Assembly (NCBI RefSeq): GCF_019823105.1
Contig: NZ_CP081958.1
Span: 1,922,001 to 1,986,000 of the forward strand
Reading direction: 5' to 3'
Length of the DNA stretch: 64,000 nt
Origin: Halobaculum magnesiiphilum
Lineage (GTDB): Archaea > Halobacteriota > Halobacteria > Halobacteriales > Haloferacaceae
The notes beneath the pieces are model-generated. The model made no database searches. It had not been told where the DNA came from and saw nothing but the letters and a program-made list of their open reading frames with translations. This document shows, piece by piece, positions 20,578-28,921 of this stretch. The position numbers and the translations under genes are program-made. Position 1 is the first letter of the stretch. Every line of letters begins with the position of its first letter.

Positions 20578-21360
20578 CTAGGAGTGCAGGCGCCCGCCGT
20601 CGACGGGCAGCGCCGCGCCGTTGACGAAGGAGGCGCGCTCGGAGGAGAGGAACGCGACCACGTCGCCCAGCTCGCGCGGGTCGCCGATCCGGTCCAGCGG
20701 GATGTCGCTGGCCCAGTCCTCGAGTCCCTCCTCGTAGCTGTCGTACTCGCCGCGGTCGAGCGCGTCCTCGACGAGCTCCTCGATGCGGGCGGTCTCGTGG
20801 GCACCCGGGAGCACCGCGTTCGCGCGCACGTCGGGGGCCCACTCCCGCGAGACCGTCTTCACGAGCCCGATCACCGCCCGGCGGACGGCGTTCGAGAGCA
20901 CGAGGCCGTCGATCGCCTCGCGGACCGAGGTGGACGTGATGCACGTGACCGTGCCCGCGTCGCTGTCGGCCAGGTGCGGGCGCGCCTCACGGAGCGTCCA
21001 GACGGCGCTCATCACGAGCGTGTCGAAGGCGCCGTACCACTGCTCGTCGGTCGTGTCGTCGAAGGTGCCCGGCGGGACGCCGCCCGCGCTCGTGACGACG
21101 TGGTCGAGGCCGCCGAACTCGTCGACGGTCGCCTCGACGAGCGCGGCAACGTCGTCGCGGTCGGTCACGTCGGCCTCGACCGCGAGCACGTCGCCAGGTT
21201 CCTCCGCCAACGCGCCTTCGGCCTCGTCGAGTCGCTCCGGCGTTCGCCCGCAGATCACCACGTTCGCGCCCTCGGCTGCCAGCGACGCCGCCGAGGCGAA
21301 GCCGAGCCCGCCCGAACTGGCCGTCACTAGCGCCGTGTTCCCGTCGAGTCGCAGATCCAT
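20578..21360 (-). CDS. SDR-family oxidoreductase with atypical active site
   Basis: 260 aa short-chain dehydrogenase/reductase. The cofactor motif is TASSGGLGFASAASLAAEG (residues 13-31, TGxxxGxG-like) and the NAG-like motif is SAGGVPPG. Where classical members carry YxxxK (as in YSASKAA), this protein reads LSNAVRRAVIGLVK, so Tyr is replaced by Ser and Lys by Arg. The upstream catalytic Ser region ITSTSVREAIDG is retained. The C-terminus FVNGAALPVDGGRLHS is the usual SDR ending. FabG-like proteins with this SN-x-x-R version form a recurrent subgroup in my recollection, so it may be a genuine variant rather than a dead enzyme. Start 21360 has a CTTTTTGTAG box about 27 bases upstream. Substrate unknown. 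Confidence 0.85.
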   Translation of the reverse strand: MDLRLDGNTALVTASSGGLGFASAASLAAEGANVVICGRTPERLDEAEGALAEEPGDVLAVEADVTDRDDVAALVEATVDEFGGLDHVVTSAGGVPPGTFDDTTDEQWYGAFDTLVMSAVWTLREARPHLADSDAGTVTCITSTSVREAIDGLVLSNAVRRAVIGLVKTVSREWAPDVRANAVLPGAHETARIEELVEDALDRGEYDSYEEGLEDWASDIPLDRIGDPRELGDVVAFLSSERASFVNGAALPVDGGRLHS

Positions 21361-21416
21361 GCCCGCGGGTTCGGCGGTAGCCTACAAAAAGCCGCCAGAG
21401 ACGGCAGGACGTGCGC

Positions 21417-21911
21417 TTATTCGAGGTCGGCCTGCTCGGACCGCCGGACGCGGACGGTTCCGGCGCCGGTGATGCCGACGAGGATCGGGGAGACGACCTC
21501 CCGACCCCGGACCGCGTCGCCGGCGTCGTCGCTCACGAGCTTCATCAGGTCCGGCGCGGTGTGGTTCACCTTCACGTCGGCCTCGTCGCAGGCGTCGTAC
21601 ACCCGGTCGGGCACGTCGTAGAGGTCGGTGCCGGCGGCGATCTCGATCCGGACGGGCGCCGACAGCGCCTCGGCGAACGCGACGGTCTCGCGGGCCTTCT
21701 CGACGTTGTCGCGGGCGGACGACTCGACGCTCGACACGTTCGCGCGCGAGGTTCCCAGCAGGTCGGCGATGTCCGCCTGCCGGACGTTCCGCTCGCGCAA
21801 CGCGAGCACCTCCGCCTGCCGGCGGGTGAGGACGCTCCGATCGGCGTCGAAGCCGGCGCGGTCGAGCAGCTCGTCGACGTCGACCGCGTCGAGGCTCCCC
21901 TCGTTACTCAT
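21417..21911 (-). CDS. Tfx family DNA-binding regulator
   Basis: 164 aa. The N-terminal HTH has the LTRRQAEVLALRERNVRQADIADLLGTSRANVSS region (about residues 28-61), the layout of Tfx, described as a regulator of the formylmethanofuran dehydrogenase operon in methanogens. The C-terminal half (EIAAGTDLYDVPDRVYDACD...GAGTVRVRR) is a small alpha/beta domain probably sensing a ligand or dimerising. The start at 21911 (MSNEGSLDAVD) is chosen because a TATA-like CTTTTTGTATG (reverse complement) lies about 27 bases upstream. Targets unknown in haloarchaea. It sits downstream of, and on the same strand as, the TRAM protein gene. Confidence 0.82.
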   Translation of the reverse strand: MSNEGSLDAVDVDELLDRAGFDADRSVLTRRQAEVLALRERNVRQADIADLLGTSRANVSSVESSARDNVEKARETVAFAEALSAPVRIEIAAGTDLYDVPDRVYDACDEADVKVNHTAPDLMKLVSDDAGDAVRGREVVSPILVGITGAGTVRVRRSEQADLE

Positions 21912-21986
21912 GGTAAACGGTGGGTCCGCGGCATACAAAAAGCATAGTACGGACTGTCCAGCCGCGACCCCCGGGGAGAGTCGACG

Positions 21987-22442
21987 CTACGATCCCCAGA
22001 AGTTGTCGCGCGATCCGAGCCGCTCGCCCCGCTTGGCCTCGGTCTCCTCCTCGAACTCGGGGTTCTCGCTCTCGCCGTCGGCGCCCTCTTCGCCCTCCTC
22101 GGGCTCGTCGGGGAGCCGCTCGACGACGCGGTTCGCCTTCGCGTGGTTCTGCTTCACCCGGTCGATGCGGACGATCGCCCGCGCGGGCGGCAGCAGGCCG
22201 TCGACCATCACGATGAACCCGTCGTCGGTGCGGCCGACGCCCGCGCCGCTCTCGTGGATGTCGTCGACCTCGACGGTGACCTCCTCGCCGGGCTTGACCG
22301 GCTGCTGTTTCAGGTCCGAGATGGGCATGTTGTACTCGTTGCACCACTCGGCGCCGCCGCGGTCGCCGTAGTGCTGACAGCCCATACCCTGGATCCGTTC
22401 GGAGAACCGGGGGCAGTCATCCGCAAGTGGACAGTCCGCCAT
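21987..22442 (-). CDS. TRAM domain protein with N-terminal cysteine cluster
   Basis: 151 aa. The N-terminus MADCPLADDCPRFSERIQG contains a C-x5-C pair, with further Cys in MGCQHYGD and EWCNEYN; together they could bind a metal. A TRAM domain follows (VKPGEEVTVEVDDIHESGAG...GFIVMVDGLLPPARAIVRIDRV, about residues 50-105), an RNA-binding OB-like fold seen in tRNA/rRNA modification enzymes. The tail is acidic (EEGEEGADGESENPEFEEE) and ends NFWGS. I chose ATG 22442 over 22463: the TATA-like CGTTTAGA (reverse complement, about 22466-22474) is the right distance from 22442 and would overlap the longer start's region. Possibly an RNA chaperone or cold-shock-like protein; inference. Confidence 0.78.
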   Translation of the reverse strand: MADCPLADDCPRFSERIQGMGCQHYGDRGGAEWCNEYNMPISDLKQQPVKPGEEVTVEVDDIHESGAGVGRTDDGFIVMVDGLLPPARAIVRIDRVKQNHAKANRVVERLPDEPEEGEEGADGESENPEFEEETEAKRGERLGSRDNFWGS

Positions 22443-22578
22443 ACGGAGTGATACCTTCGGCATCGTCTAAACGCTTCCGTCTGCCCGTGTCGCCCCCGTG
22501 TGAGCGACAGCGAACCCGACGACTACGGGCGGACAATGGCGACGAGGGGCTTTTGCTCGCCCCGCCCGTACCGCGACC

Positions 22579-23265
22579 GTGAACCGCCGCGCTCCAGAGC
22601 TCGCGCTGTTGACCGGGCTCCTCCTCGCCGCGCCCACCGGCGCGTTCGCGCTGTGGGCGACCGGGGACATCTCGCGGTCGCTGCTCACCGGGGTGGGGCT
22701 CCTGTACCCCTTCGCGCTGTACGCGATCTACCACGACGACGACCCGACGACCGTGCTTCCGCCGCGTGCCGTCGCGCTCGCCGGGACGGTGGTCGGGGCC
22801 GTGCTCGTCGCGGACGCGACCGTGACCGCGACCGGCGGCGTCGCCGACGCGACGCTGCGGGGAACCTTCCTGGGGCTGGTGGTCGCCGCGCCGGCGTGGG
22901 CGTACGCCGTCGGCTACGCCCCCGCCCGATCGCTCCCCGGCGGGCGGGCGATCCTCCTTACCGGTGCCGTCGGCGGCGCGGCGCTGCTGCTCGCGGGCCT
23001 CCTCCTCGGGACGCCGTTCGGCGCGGCGGCCGCGCTGCTGGTGTGGGTGTTCGGCGCGCTCGCCGCCCGATCCGCCGGCCTCGCGGTGACCCCGACCGCC
23101 CGGCTCGGCGCCGTCGCCGGCGGCGTCGTCCTCGGCGTCGCCGTCCTGTTCGCCGCGCTGATCGCCGGTTCGGTGTCCCTCGCGGCGGTCCTCTCGGCCC
23201 TGGCGCTGGCGCTCGCGCCGGCGGTGTTCTACGGGCTCACGGTCGAGACGGCGTCGTTCGAGTGA
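22579..23265 (+). CDS. Multi-pass membrane protein, unknown function
   Basis: 228 aa with about seven hydrophobic segments, e.g. LALLTGLLLAAPTGAFALW near the N-terminus, LLTGVGLLYPFALYAIY, VALAGTVVGAVLVAD, GAALLLAGLLLG, AAALLVWVFGALAA, LGAVAGGVVLGVAVLFAALIAG and a last one at the C-terminus. There is no signal peptidase motif and no recognised catalytic residue. The GTG at 22579 is the only plausible start near the first helix. The gene is divergent from the TRAM protein gene. I do not recognise the family. The ORF is supported by its length, hydrophobic periodicity and GC-biased third positions. Confidence 0.65.
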   Translation: MNRRAPELALLTGLLLAAPTGAFALWATGDISRSLLTGVGLLYPFALYAIYHDDDPTTVLPPRAVALAGTVVGAVLVADATVTATGGVADATLRGTFLGLVVAAPAWAYAVGYAPARSLPGGRAILLTGAVGGAALLLAGLLLGTPFGAAAALLVWVFGALAARSAGLAVTPTARLGAVAGGVVLGVAVLFAALIAGSVSLAAVLSALALALAPAVFYGLTVETASFE

Positions 23266-23569
23266 CTGGTGGCCCGGTGTCGTCCGAGTGACCGACGGTC
23301 CGGTGTCGTTCGATCGATGCCGACAGTCGCGTCGCTGTCGAGAGTGGCTGACAGGCGGCCCCGCTCGCGGCGTGCCGGAGGACCCGGCGTGAACGCACCG
23401 TCGGGCCGCACGCGCTCACGGCTGGCGCCGTTCGCATCGAGGCCTCCCTTTGGTCGGCCTCGCACTCGCTGCCCGGTGCGCATCGGTCGTCAGCGCATCG
23501 GCGATGCTGGCCGCGTACTGGGATTTGAAGGTTCGGCCCGGACGGTCCCGGAGTCGGATCGGGGCGCGG
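23266..23569. other. Intergenic region, no gene seen
   Basis: 304 bases between the membrane protein stop and the SWIM protein stop (convergent). It contains an imperfect direct repeat of the phrase CGGTGTCGT-CGA (23275-23285 and 23301-23311). Only short arginine-rich frames exist on either strand; none is convincing. Confidence 0.4.
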
Positions 23570-24031
23570 TCAGAGGAACTCGGCAACGTCGGAGTACCAC
23601 ATGTCGTGGTGGTCGACGCGGCCGACGCGCTCGGCGATGTCGACCGCCAGCGCGTGCCAGCAGCGCTCGCTCGGGTCGGACGTATCGAGGTTGTAGGTGG
23701 CGTCCCGGCAGTCGCAGCCGCCGTCCTCGACGACGTGTTCCTCCCGGTAGCCGACGACGACGGTGAAGTCCCGGTAGCGTTTCACCCGGCCTTCGGCGAC
23801 CGCCTCGATCGCCCGGCGGCCGCGGTCGCCGTGGAGGGTGATGATCTCGGCGACGACGGGCGGTCGGAGTTCGCCGGCGGTCGCCAACGCCGCGCGCCAG
23901 TCCTCGGCCGCGAGGTCGGCGAGCTCGCCCGGATCGAGGTCGGAGTCGTCCGATCCGGCGGACTCCGAGTCGGCGTCAGCAGCGGCTTCGGGCGTCGCGT
24001 CCGGGTCGGCGCCGCCGTCGCCCTGCGTCAC
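23570..24031 (-). CDS. SWIM-type zinc-finger protein
   Basis: 153 aa. The C-terminal half carries [21 protein letters not shown], a CxC...CxH SWIM zinc-binding arrangement, preceded by [19 protein letters not shown]. The N-terminal third is acidic, Ala/Asp/Ser-rich and probably disordered ([20 protein letters not shown]). SWIM domains bind DNA or proteins; stand-alone small haloarchaeal forms have no assigned role. The start is GTG at 24031. It is divergent from trm1, with about 170 bases between them. A zinc role is inferred from the ligand spacing. Confidence 0.72.
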   Translation of the reverse strand: MTQGDGGADPDATPEAAADADSESAGSDDSDLDPGELADLAAEDWRAALATAGELRPPVVAEIITLHGDRGRRAIEAVAEGRVKRYRDFTVVVGYREEHVVEDGGCDCRDATYNLDTSDPSERCWHALAVDIAERVGRVDHHDMWYSDVAEFL

Positions 24032-24204
24032 GTCGCGCCGGTTGGCGTGGCCGGGGCAAAACGCTTCGGTCCCGTCGGGTGACGCGCCGGCCCCGCGGGT
24101 GCCCGCCCTCGGGCCGTCAGCACTCGGGTCGTTTCACTCGGGCCGTCCGCGCTCGGACCGATCCCACGTCAGTTAACCGCGCGGGCGGCGCACGTCCGCC
24201 AACG
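24032..24204. promoter_or_regulatory. Divergent region, SWIM protein / trm1
   Basis: An AT-rich AGTTAACC (24172-24179) sits 26-33 bases before the trm1 ATG and is the likely TATA box. Toward the SWIM gene no clear box was seen. The segment 24080-24160 has two loosely repeated CACTCGGGxCGTx phrases (24121 and 24136). Confidence 0.4.
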
Positions 24205-25320
24205 ATGGAGGTCACGGAGGGCAGCGTCACCGTCGAGGTCGAGGGCGCGCGCGACGGCGCCAGCGAGGGCCGCGCCGACGAGGTGTTCTACAACCCCGAG
24301 ATGGAGCTGAACCGCGACATCACGGTCGCCGTGTTGCGGGCGTACGCCGACCGCGAGCCGCGCGCGGAGACGTACCTCGACGCGATGGCCGCCTCCGGCG
24401 TCCGTGCGACCCGCGCGGCCGCCGAGGGGTGGGACGTGACCGCCGCAGACGTGGACGACGACGCCGTCGCGCTCGCGGAGCGGAACCTCGCGGAGTACGG
24501 CGGGGAGGCCGTCCAGCGCGACGCGAACGCGCTGCTGCACGAGGGCTTCTTCGACGTGGTCGACGTGGACCCGTACGGCTCGCCGATGCCGTTCGTCGAC
24601 AGCGCGGTCGCGGGGACGCGGAACCTCCTGTGTGTCACCGCGACCGACACCGCGCCGTTGTGTGGCGCCCACTTCGAGTCGGGTGTCCGCCGCTACGACA
24701 CCGTCCCGCGGAACACCGAGTACCACTCCGAGATGGGGCTTCGCGTGCTGATCGGCGCGCTCGTGCGCCGGGCGGCCAGCCGCGACAAGGCCGCGGTCCC
24801 GATCTGTTCGCACGTCTCCCGGCACTACGCGCGCACCTACCTCGAACTGGAGGCCAACGCCACCGACGCGACGGCGACGCTGGAGAAGTTGGGATTCGTC
24901 CACCACTGCGAGGACTGCCTCGAACGCGACCACGAGTTCGGCCGGCTGCCCGACGTGCCCGAGACGTGCCCGGACTGCGGGTCGAACAGGGTCCTCACCG
25001 CGGGGCCGATCTGGCTCGGGCCGGTCGCCGATTCCGAGTTCTCCGAGCGGGTCGCCGACGCGGTGACCGACGACATGGGGGAGGCCAAACGCGCGCGGAA
25101 GCTGCTCGACACCGTGGCCGACGAGTTGGACACGCCGACCCACTACGACCAGCACCGCCTGTGCAAGCAGTGGACGCGCCCGGCCGTCGGCATGGACGAG
25201 TTCGTCGACGCGCTGCGGGAGGCCGGCTTCGCGGCCTCGCACGCGCACTACTCGGGAACCGCGTTCAAGACCGACGCGACGGTCGCCGAGATGCGCGAGG
25301 CGACCGCGGATCTCGGGTAA
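24205..25320 (+). CDS. trm1: tRNA (guanine(26)-N(2))-dimethyltransferase
   Basis: 371 aa SAM-dependent methyltransferase modifying G26 of tRNA to N2,N2-dimethylguanosine. N-terminal [24 protein letters not shown]-binding region [16 protein letters not shown] with acidic follow-up [13 protein letters not shown]; catalytic motif [16 protein letters not shown] (DPYG). The C-terminal extension has a zinc-binding set [12 protein letters not shown]...CPDCG typical of archaeal Trm1, followed by [15 protein letters not shown]. The ATG at 24205 opens [14 protein letters not shown] and has a TATA-like AGTTAACC about 26-33 bases upstream. The family is certain. Confidence 0.95.
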   Translation: MEVTEGSVTVEVEGARDGASEGRADEVFYNPEMELNRDITVAVLRAYADREPRAETYLDAMAASGVRATRAAAEGWDVTAADVDDDAVALAERNLAEYGGEAVQRDANALLHEGFFDVVDVDPYGSPMPFVDSAVAGTRNLLCVTATDTAPLCGAHFESGVRRYDTVPRNTEYHSEMGLRVLIGALVRRAASRDKAAVPICSHVSRHYARTYLELEANATDATATLEKLGFVHHCEDCLERDHEFGRLPDVPETCPDCGSNRVLTAGPIWLGPVADSEFSERVADAVTDDMGEAKRARKLLDTVADELDTPTHYDQHRLCKQWTRPAVGMDEFVDALREAGFAASHAHYSGTAFKTDATVAEMREATADLG

Positions 25321-25456
25321 CGAACGACCTCGGCTAATCCGCCGTCTCGGGGAGAGAATCGACTTCGCGGAGGCCGCAACCGCGGGCGCGGCTCCCCCAC
25401 AGCACCCCGCGACCCGGCCGCCGCTCTCTTTGACCTCGGCCGACAACGCGGTCGGT

Positions 25457-26284
25457 GTGTCCAACGACGCCCGCGATCCCCCGGCGGCCGGCGGCGACGG
25501 AGCCCGGACCGGTCTCGGCGGCCCGGTGGCGGTCGCGGGCGCCGTCGTCAGGGCCGTCCGCGCCGCCGACGCGACGTTCGTGGCGGGGAGCCTCGCGTAC
25601 TACAGCGGCGTCGCGACCCTGCCGGTCGCGGTGTTGGCGGCCGCGCTCGTCACGCACGCCGGCGACGGCGTCGTCGCCTCGGGGGCCGTCACCGCGGGCG
25701 GGGAGCTGTTGACGCCCCGAGGTCGGACGTTCCTCCGGGGGTCGATCGGCGACGTGTCCCGGCGACGCGGGATCGTCGTCGTCGCGGGGGCGTTGGCGTG
25801 TTTCTCGGTCGTGCAGCTGTTTCGCGGCCTCGATCGCGCGTTCGCCGCCGTCTACGGGGTGGAGAAACGGGGGGTCCGGTCGCGCGTCCGCGACACGCTG
25901 TTCGCGCTCGCCGTCGGCGGCCTCGGCGTCCTCGCGGTGTTGCTCGCGGCGGGGGCGCTGTCGCTGTACACCAACGAGTCGCTCGTGCGCGCGGCTGTGC
26001 CCCTCGCCGTGCTCCTGTTGTCGACCGTGGGGCTGTTCCCGCTGTTTTACGCGCTCCCGGCGACGCCGGTGTCGCGCGCGGAGGTGCTCCCGGGGACGCT
26101 CGTCGCCGCCGTGGGATGGACGGTCACGGGCGCCGTGCTCGGGGCGTACGCCGACGCCGGCGTCGGCGTCGGGATCTACGGGTCCTTCGGGGGCCTGCTC
26201 GTGCTCGTCGCGTGGTTCTACGCTGCGAACCTGCTCGTGCTCGTCGGGGCGGCGACGAACGCGGTGCTGGCCGGCCACGTCTGA
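25457..26284 (+). CDS. YihY/UPF0761-family membrane protein (copy 1)
   Basis: 275 aa from GTG 25457; a TTG at 25430 in the same frame is less likely because it overlaps an AT-rich CTCTTTGA box suited to 25457. Six hydrophobic segments match the YihY/BrkB fold. The family phrase DATFVAGSLAYYSGVATLPVAVL (compare FLAxGxAYYxFxSLxPxxxL) is followed by LFRGLDRAFAAVYGV and LPGTLVAAVGWTVTGAVLG. First gene of a four-gene + strand run with spacings of 3-9 bases. The once-suggested RNase BN identity of this family is obsolete; function is unknown, possibly envelope-related. Confidence 0.8.
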   Translation: MSNDARDPPAAGGDGARTGLGGPVAVAGAVVRAVRAADATFVAGSLAYYSGVATLPVAVLAAALVTHAGDGVVASGAVTAGGELLTPRGRTFLRGSIGDVSRRRGIVVVAGALACFSVVQLFRGLDRAFAAVYGVEKRGVRSRVRDTLFALAVGGLGVLAVLLAAGALSLYTNESLVRAAVPLAVLLLSTVGLFPLFYALPATPVSRAEVLPGTLVAAVGWTVTGAVLGAYADAGVGVGIYGSFGGLLVLVAWFYAANLLVLVGAATNAVLAGHV

Positions 26285-26290
26285 CCCGCC

Positions 26291-27253
26291 GTGCGTTCCC
26301 GCCGTCCCGTGACGAACCGTGCGCTTTTCTCGCGGTCGCGCGAACACGACGGCGTGGACGCCGAACACGAGTCCGCGGGTGCGACGGGGTCGCTTCGGCG
26401 GGCAGCGACGTTCCTCCGCGAGGTCGCCGCGCACACGAGCGAGGAGAACGTCACGTTCCTGGCGGCGGGCGTGGCGTACTACGCGTTCGTCTCGCTGTTG
26501 CCGGCGGCGGTTCTGGCGCTCGTCGTCGCGGTGACGGTGGGCGGCCAGCGGCTCGCGGCCGCGGTCGTCGCCGCGAGCGCGGACGTGCTCACCGAGAGCG
26601 GCCAGGAACTGCTCGTCGCCGCGCTCGTCGACGGTCCCGGGCAGGGGTCGGTGACGCTCATCGGCCTCCCGCTGACGCTGTGGGGGGCGCTGAAGGTGCT
26701 CCGGGGCCTCGACATCGCCTTCTCGCAGGTGTACGGGACCGACAACGCCGTCGGCCTCGCGGACCAACTCCGCGACGCGCTGGTGGTCGCCGCGAGCGTC
26801 GGCGGGAGCCTCGCCGCGACGGTCCTGCTCGGGACGGCCGTCGCCGTCGTCGACGTCGGCGTCGTGACGCTCGTCGCGAGCTACCTCGCGCTTCCCGTGC
26901 TCCTCACGGCGGCGTTCCTCCCGATGTACTACGTGTTCCCCGACGCCGACGTGGCCGTCCGCGACGTGCTCCCCGGGGCCGTCTTCGCCGGCGTCGGCTG
27001 GACCCTCCTCCGGATCGCGTTTCAGGCGTACGTGGAGTTCACCGCCGCCGGCGACGGCGAGGGAGCCGTCTACGGCGTGCTCGGCGGCGTGTTGTTGCTC
27101 GTGTCGTTCCTCTACTTCGGCGCGACGCTGGTGCTGGTCGGCGCCGTCGTCAACGTCGTTCTCGCGGACGATCGCGGGGAGTCGCGGGCGGGACGCGCCG
27201 CCGGCGACGGCAGAGACCGGCAGGATAAAGGGACGGACACGCGTGCGAAGTGA
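26291..27253 (+). CDS. YihY/UPF0761-family membrane protein (copy 2)
   Basis: 320 aa. Six hydrophobic segments. It has a better-kept family signature than its neighbour: NVTFLAAGVAYYAFVSLLPAAVL, VLRGLDIAFSQVYGTDN, LPGAVFAGVGWTLLRIAFQAY. The C-terminus is a charged hydrophilic tail (DRGESRAGRAAGDGRDRQDK). It is clearly paralogous to the gene 6 bases upstream, so the pair arose by tandem duplication. The start is uncertain: GTG 26291 is the first option, with GTG 26309 and a downstream GTG also in frame before the first conserved block. Coupled to the next gene, 3 bases away. Confidence 0.82.
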   Translation: MRSRRPVTNRALFSRSREHDGVDAEHESAGATGSLRRAATFLREVAAHTSEENVTFLAAGVAYYAFVSLLPAAVLALVVAVTVGGQRLAAAVVAASADVLTESGQELLVAALVDGPGQGSVTLIGLPLTLWGALKVLRGLDIAFSQVYGTDNAVGLADQLRDALVVAASVGGSLAATVLLGTAVAVVDVGVVTLVASYLALPVLLTAAFLPMYYVFPDADVAVRDVLPGAVFAGVGWTLLRIAFQAYVEFTAAGDGEGAVYGVLGGVLLLVSFLYFGATLVLVGAVVNVVLADDRGESRAGRAAGDGRDRQDKGTDTRAK

Positions 27254-27256
27254 CGA

Positions 27257-27676
27257 ATGAGCGGCGAGACGGCGAGCGCCGGACCGGCGGCCGACGGCGA
27301 GGAGGACGACGGCCGTCCGGCGCCCGACATCGGGGAGTTGGACGAGCGCGTCGCCGAGCTCCGCGCGGACCTCGACGCGATCGACGACAGGACAGTGGAG
27401 AAGCCGGCGATCGAGGCCGAACTGAAGCGGTACGTCCGCCGGCGGATGCGCCGCGGCCACGCCCGCGGGTGGGGACCGTACCTCGTGTTGCTGTACGGCA
27501 CCGTGATGACCCTCGGCGCGTTCTACTTCCTCGAGGGGTGGGTCGCGATCGCCGCGATGCTCGTGTTGTTCCTCTCGACGCTGGGACTGTACACGCTGTT
27601 CGTCCTCGTCGGCGTCGGGCTGAATCTCGTGTCGGTGCCCGGACGCGCCGTCGACGCCGTCCGGGAGCGACGGTGA
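27257..27676 (+). CDS. Small two-helix membrane protein
   Basis: 139 aa. The N-terminal 70 residues are hydrophilic, with a heptad-like segment (IGELDERVAELRADLDAIDD) suggesting a short coiled coil, then a basic patch RRRMRRGHARGW. Two adjacent transmembrane helices follow (YLVLLYGTVMTLGAFYFLEG and AIAAMLVLFLSTLGLYTLFV), then a short loop and a charged end. ATG at 27257 lies 3 bases after the previous stop, so it is cotranscribed with the YihY paralogues and the PAP2 phosphatase. No family recognised; a membrane scaffold partner of its neighbours is a guess. Confidence 0.7.
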   Translation: MSGETASAGPAADGEEDDGRPAPDIGELDERVAELRADLDAIDDRTVEKPAIEAELKRYVRRRMRRGHARGWGPYLVLLYGTVMTLGAFYFLEGWVAIAAMLVLFLSTLGLYTLFVLVGVGLNLVSVPGRAVDAVRERR

Positions 27677-27685
27677 GGTGACCCC

Positions 27686-28720
27686 GTGTTCCGAACCGTC
27701 ACCAGAAATCTGCTCGCGGTGCCCGACTGGCTCGTCCCGATCGCCGCGGTTCTCACCCAGCTGGGCGACCCGTGGTTCCTCTATCTCGGGCTCGCGCTCC
27801 TCTACTGGCTCGCAGACGACCGGCTGGCCGCCAACCCGCGTCGCGTCGGCGCGACTGTCGTCGCCGTCGGGCTCGGCGCCCTGGCGGTGACGGTCGGCCT
27901 CAAGAGCCTGTTCGCGTTCCCCCGGCCGCCCGGCGCCGGCGAGGCTGCCGTGCCGCTGTGGCTCCCCGACCTCCTCTCGGACGCGTACGTCAACGCCGCA
28001 ACCGGCGACGGCTTCGGCTTCCCGTCGGGCCACGCGATCGGCGCGACGATGGTGTACGGCGGCCTCGCGACGTTCCTCGACGTGGGCGACAGACGGACGC
28101 GCCGGGGGGTCGCCGCCGGCGTGATCGTCGTCGTCGCGCTCAGCCGGGTCGCGCTCGGCGTCCACTACCTCGCCGACGTCGCGGTCGGGATCGCCGTCGG
28201 GCTCGCCGGCCTGTGGCTGTTCGGACGGATCGCCCGCACGGGGTTCCGGCCGAACCCCGACCGGGCGTTCTTCCTCGCGGCCGTCCTCGGCGCGGCGGCG
28301 ACGGTCGTCGCGGCCGCCGGCGGCCACGGCGGCGAGGTGCTCGAGGCGGGGATCGTCGTGGGCGGCGGGCTCGGCGGCTACGCCGTCTGGCGGGTTCGCG
28401 GCACCGACCCCGCGCCGGTCGGCGCCGTCGGCACCGTCGCCGGCCTGGCGCTCATCGCCGCCGTGTTCGGCGGTGCCTACGTCGTCGCCTCCGCCGGGCT
28501 CCCGTACGTCTTCGGCGTCGTCCCCGACACGACCCCGTTCCGCCTGCTCGCGGTCGTCCCCCTGTCGTTCGCCGGCGTCGCGCTCGTCGTCGCGTGGCCG
28601 ACGATCGTGGACCGGATTCGGACGGGCGACGCGGACGAGTCGGAAGGCGAGTCGGTCGCGGACCTGATCGCCGAGGCCGAGCCCAACGCGGACGGTCCGG
28701 AATCCGAGCGGTCGGAGTGA
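27686..28720 (+). CDS. PAP2-superfamily membrane phosphatase
   Basis: 344 aa. Three catalytic motifs of the phosphatidic-acid phosphatase type 2 family are present in order: KSLFAFPRP (KxxxxxxRP, about residues 73-81), FPSGHAIGA (PSGH) and SRVALGVHYLADV (SRxxxxxHxxxD). Ten or so hydrophobic segments; the second half (about 190-320) is an extra membrane region beyond the core fold. Likely substrates are lipid phosphates or polyprenyl pyrophosphate; in archaea a role in dolichyl-phosphate recycling is plausible but unproven. GTG start at 27686, nine bases after the previous stop; last gene of the four-gene operon. The C-terminus is acidic. Confidence 0.87.
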   Translation: MFRTVTRNLLAVPDWLVPIAAVLTQLGDPWFLYLGLALLYWLADDRLAANPRRVGATVVAVGLGALAVTVGLKSLFAFPRPPGAGEAAVPLWLPDLLSDAYVNAATGDGFGFPSGHAIGATMVYGGLATFLDVGDRRTRRGVAAGVIVVVALSRVALGVHYLADVAVGIAVGLAGLWLFGRIARTGFRPNPDRAFFLAAVLGAAATVVAAAGGHGGEVLEAGIVVGGGLGGYAVWRVRGTDPAPVGAVGTVAGLALIAAVFGGAYVVASAGLPYVFGVVPDTTPFRLLAVVPLSFAGVALVVAWPTIVDRIRTGDADESEGESVADLIAEAEPNADGPESERSE

Positions 28721-28921
28721 AGACGTCGGGGACGGGGTGAGGGCGCCGGCGACGGAGTAAAGACGCCGCCGAGGGGTCGGTCTTGTGAGTGGAGCGCGGT
28801 GGCGACCACGGAGAAACGCCGAGGCAGTGGCAAAGAACCGCAATAATCGGCACGGGGAGAACCGAGTCGGGTTCGGAGCCGGGACGGCGACCGGGTCGGG
28901 CCCGTCACCCGCCGTCGCGGC
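28721..28921. other. Intergenic tail region with short GC-rich repeats
   Basis: Between the convergent PAP2 and glnA genes. It has three loosely repeated units of GACG-CGGGGACGGGGTGAGG / GACGGAGTAAAGACG type (28722-28775). No gene seen. Confidence 0.35.

Noticed and set aside
25334..28843. 1169-codon open frame on the minus strand
   Set aside because: It lies antisense to four well-supported + strand genes, and the translation is D/R/E/P/H-rich without domain motifs, as expected from third-position GC bias.
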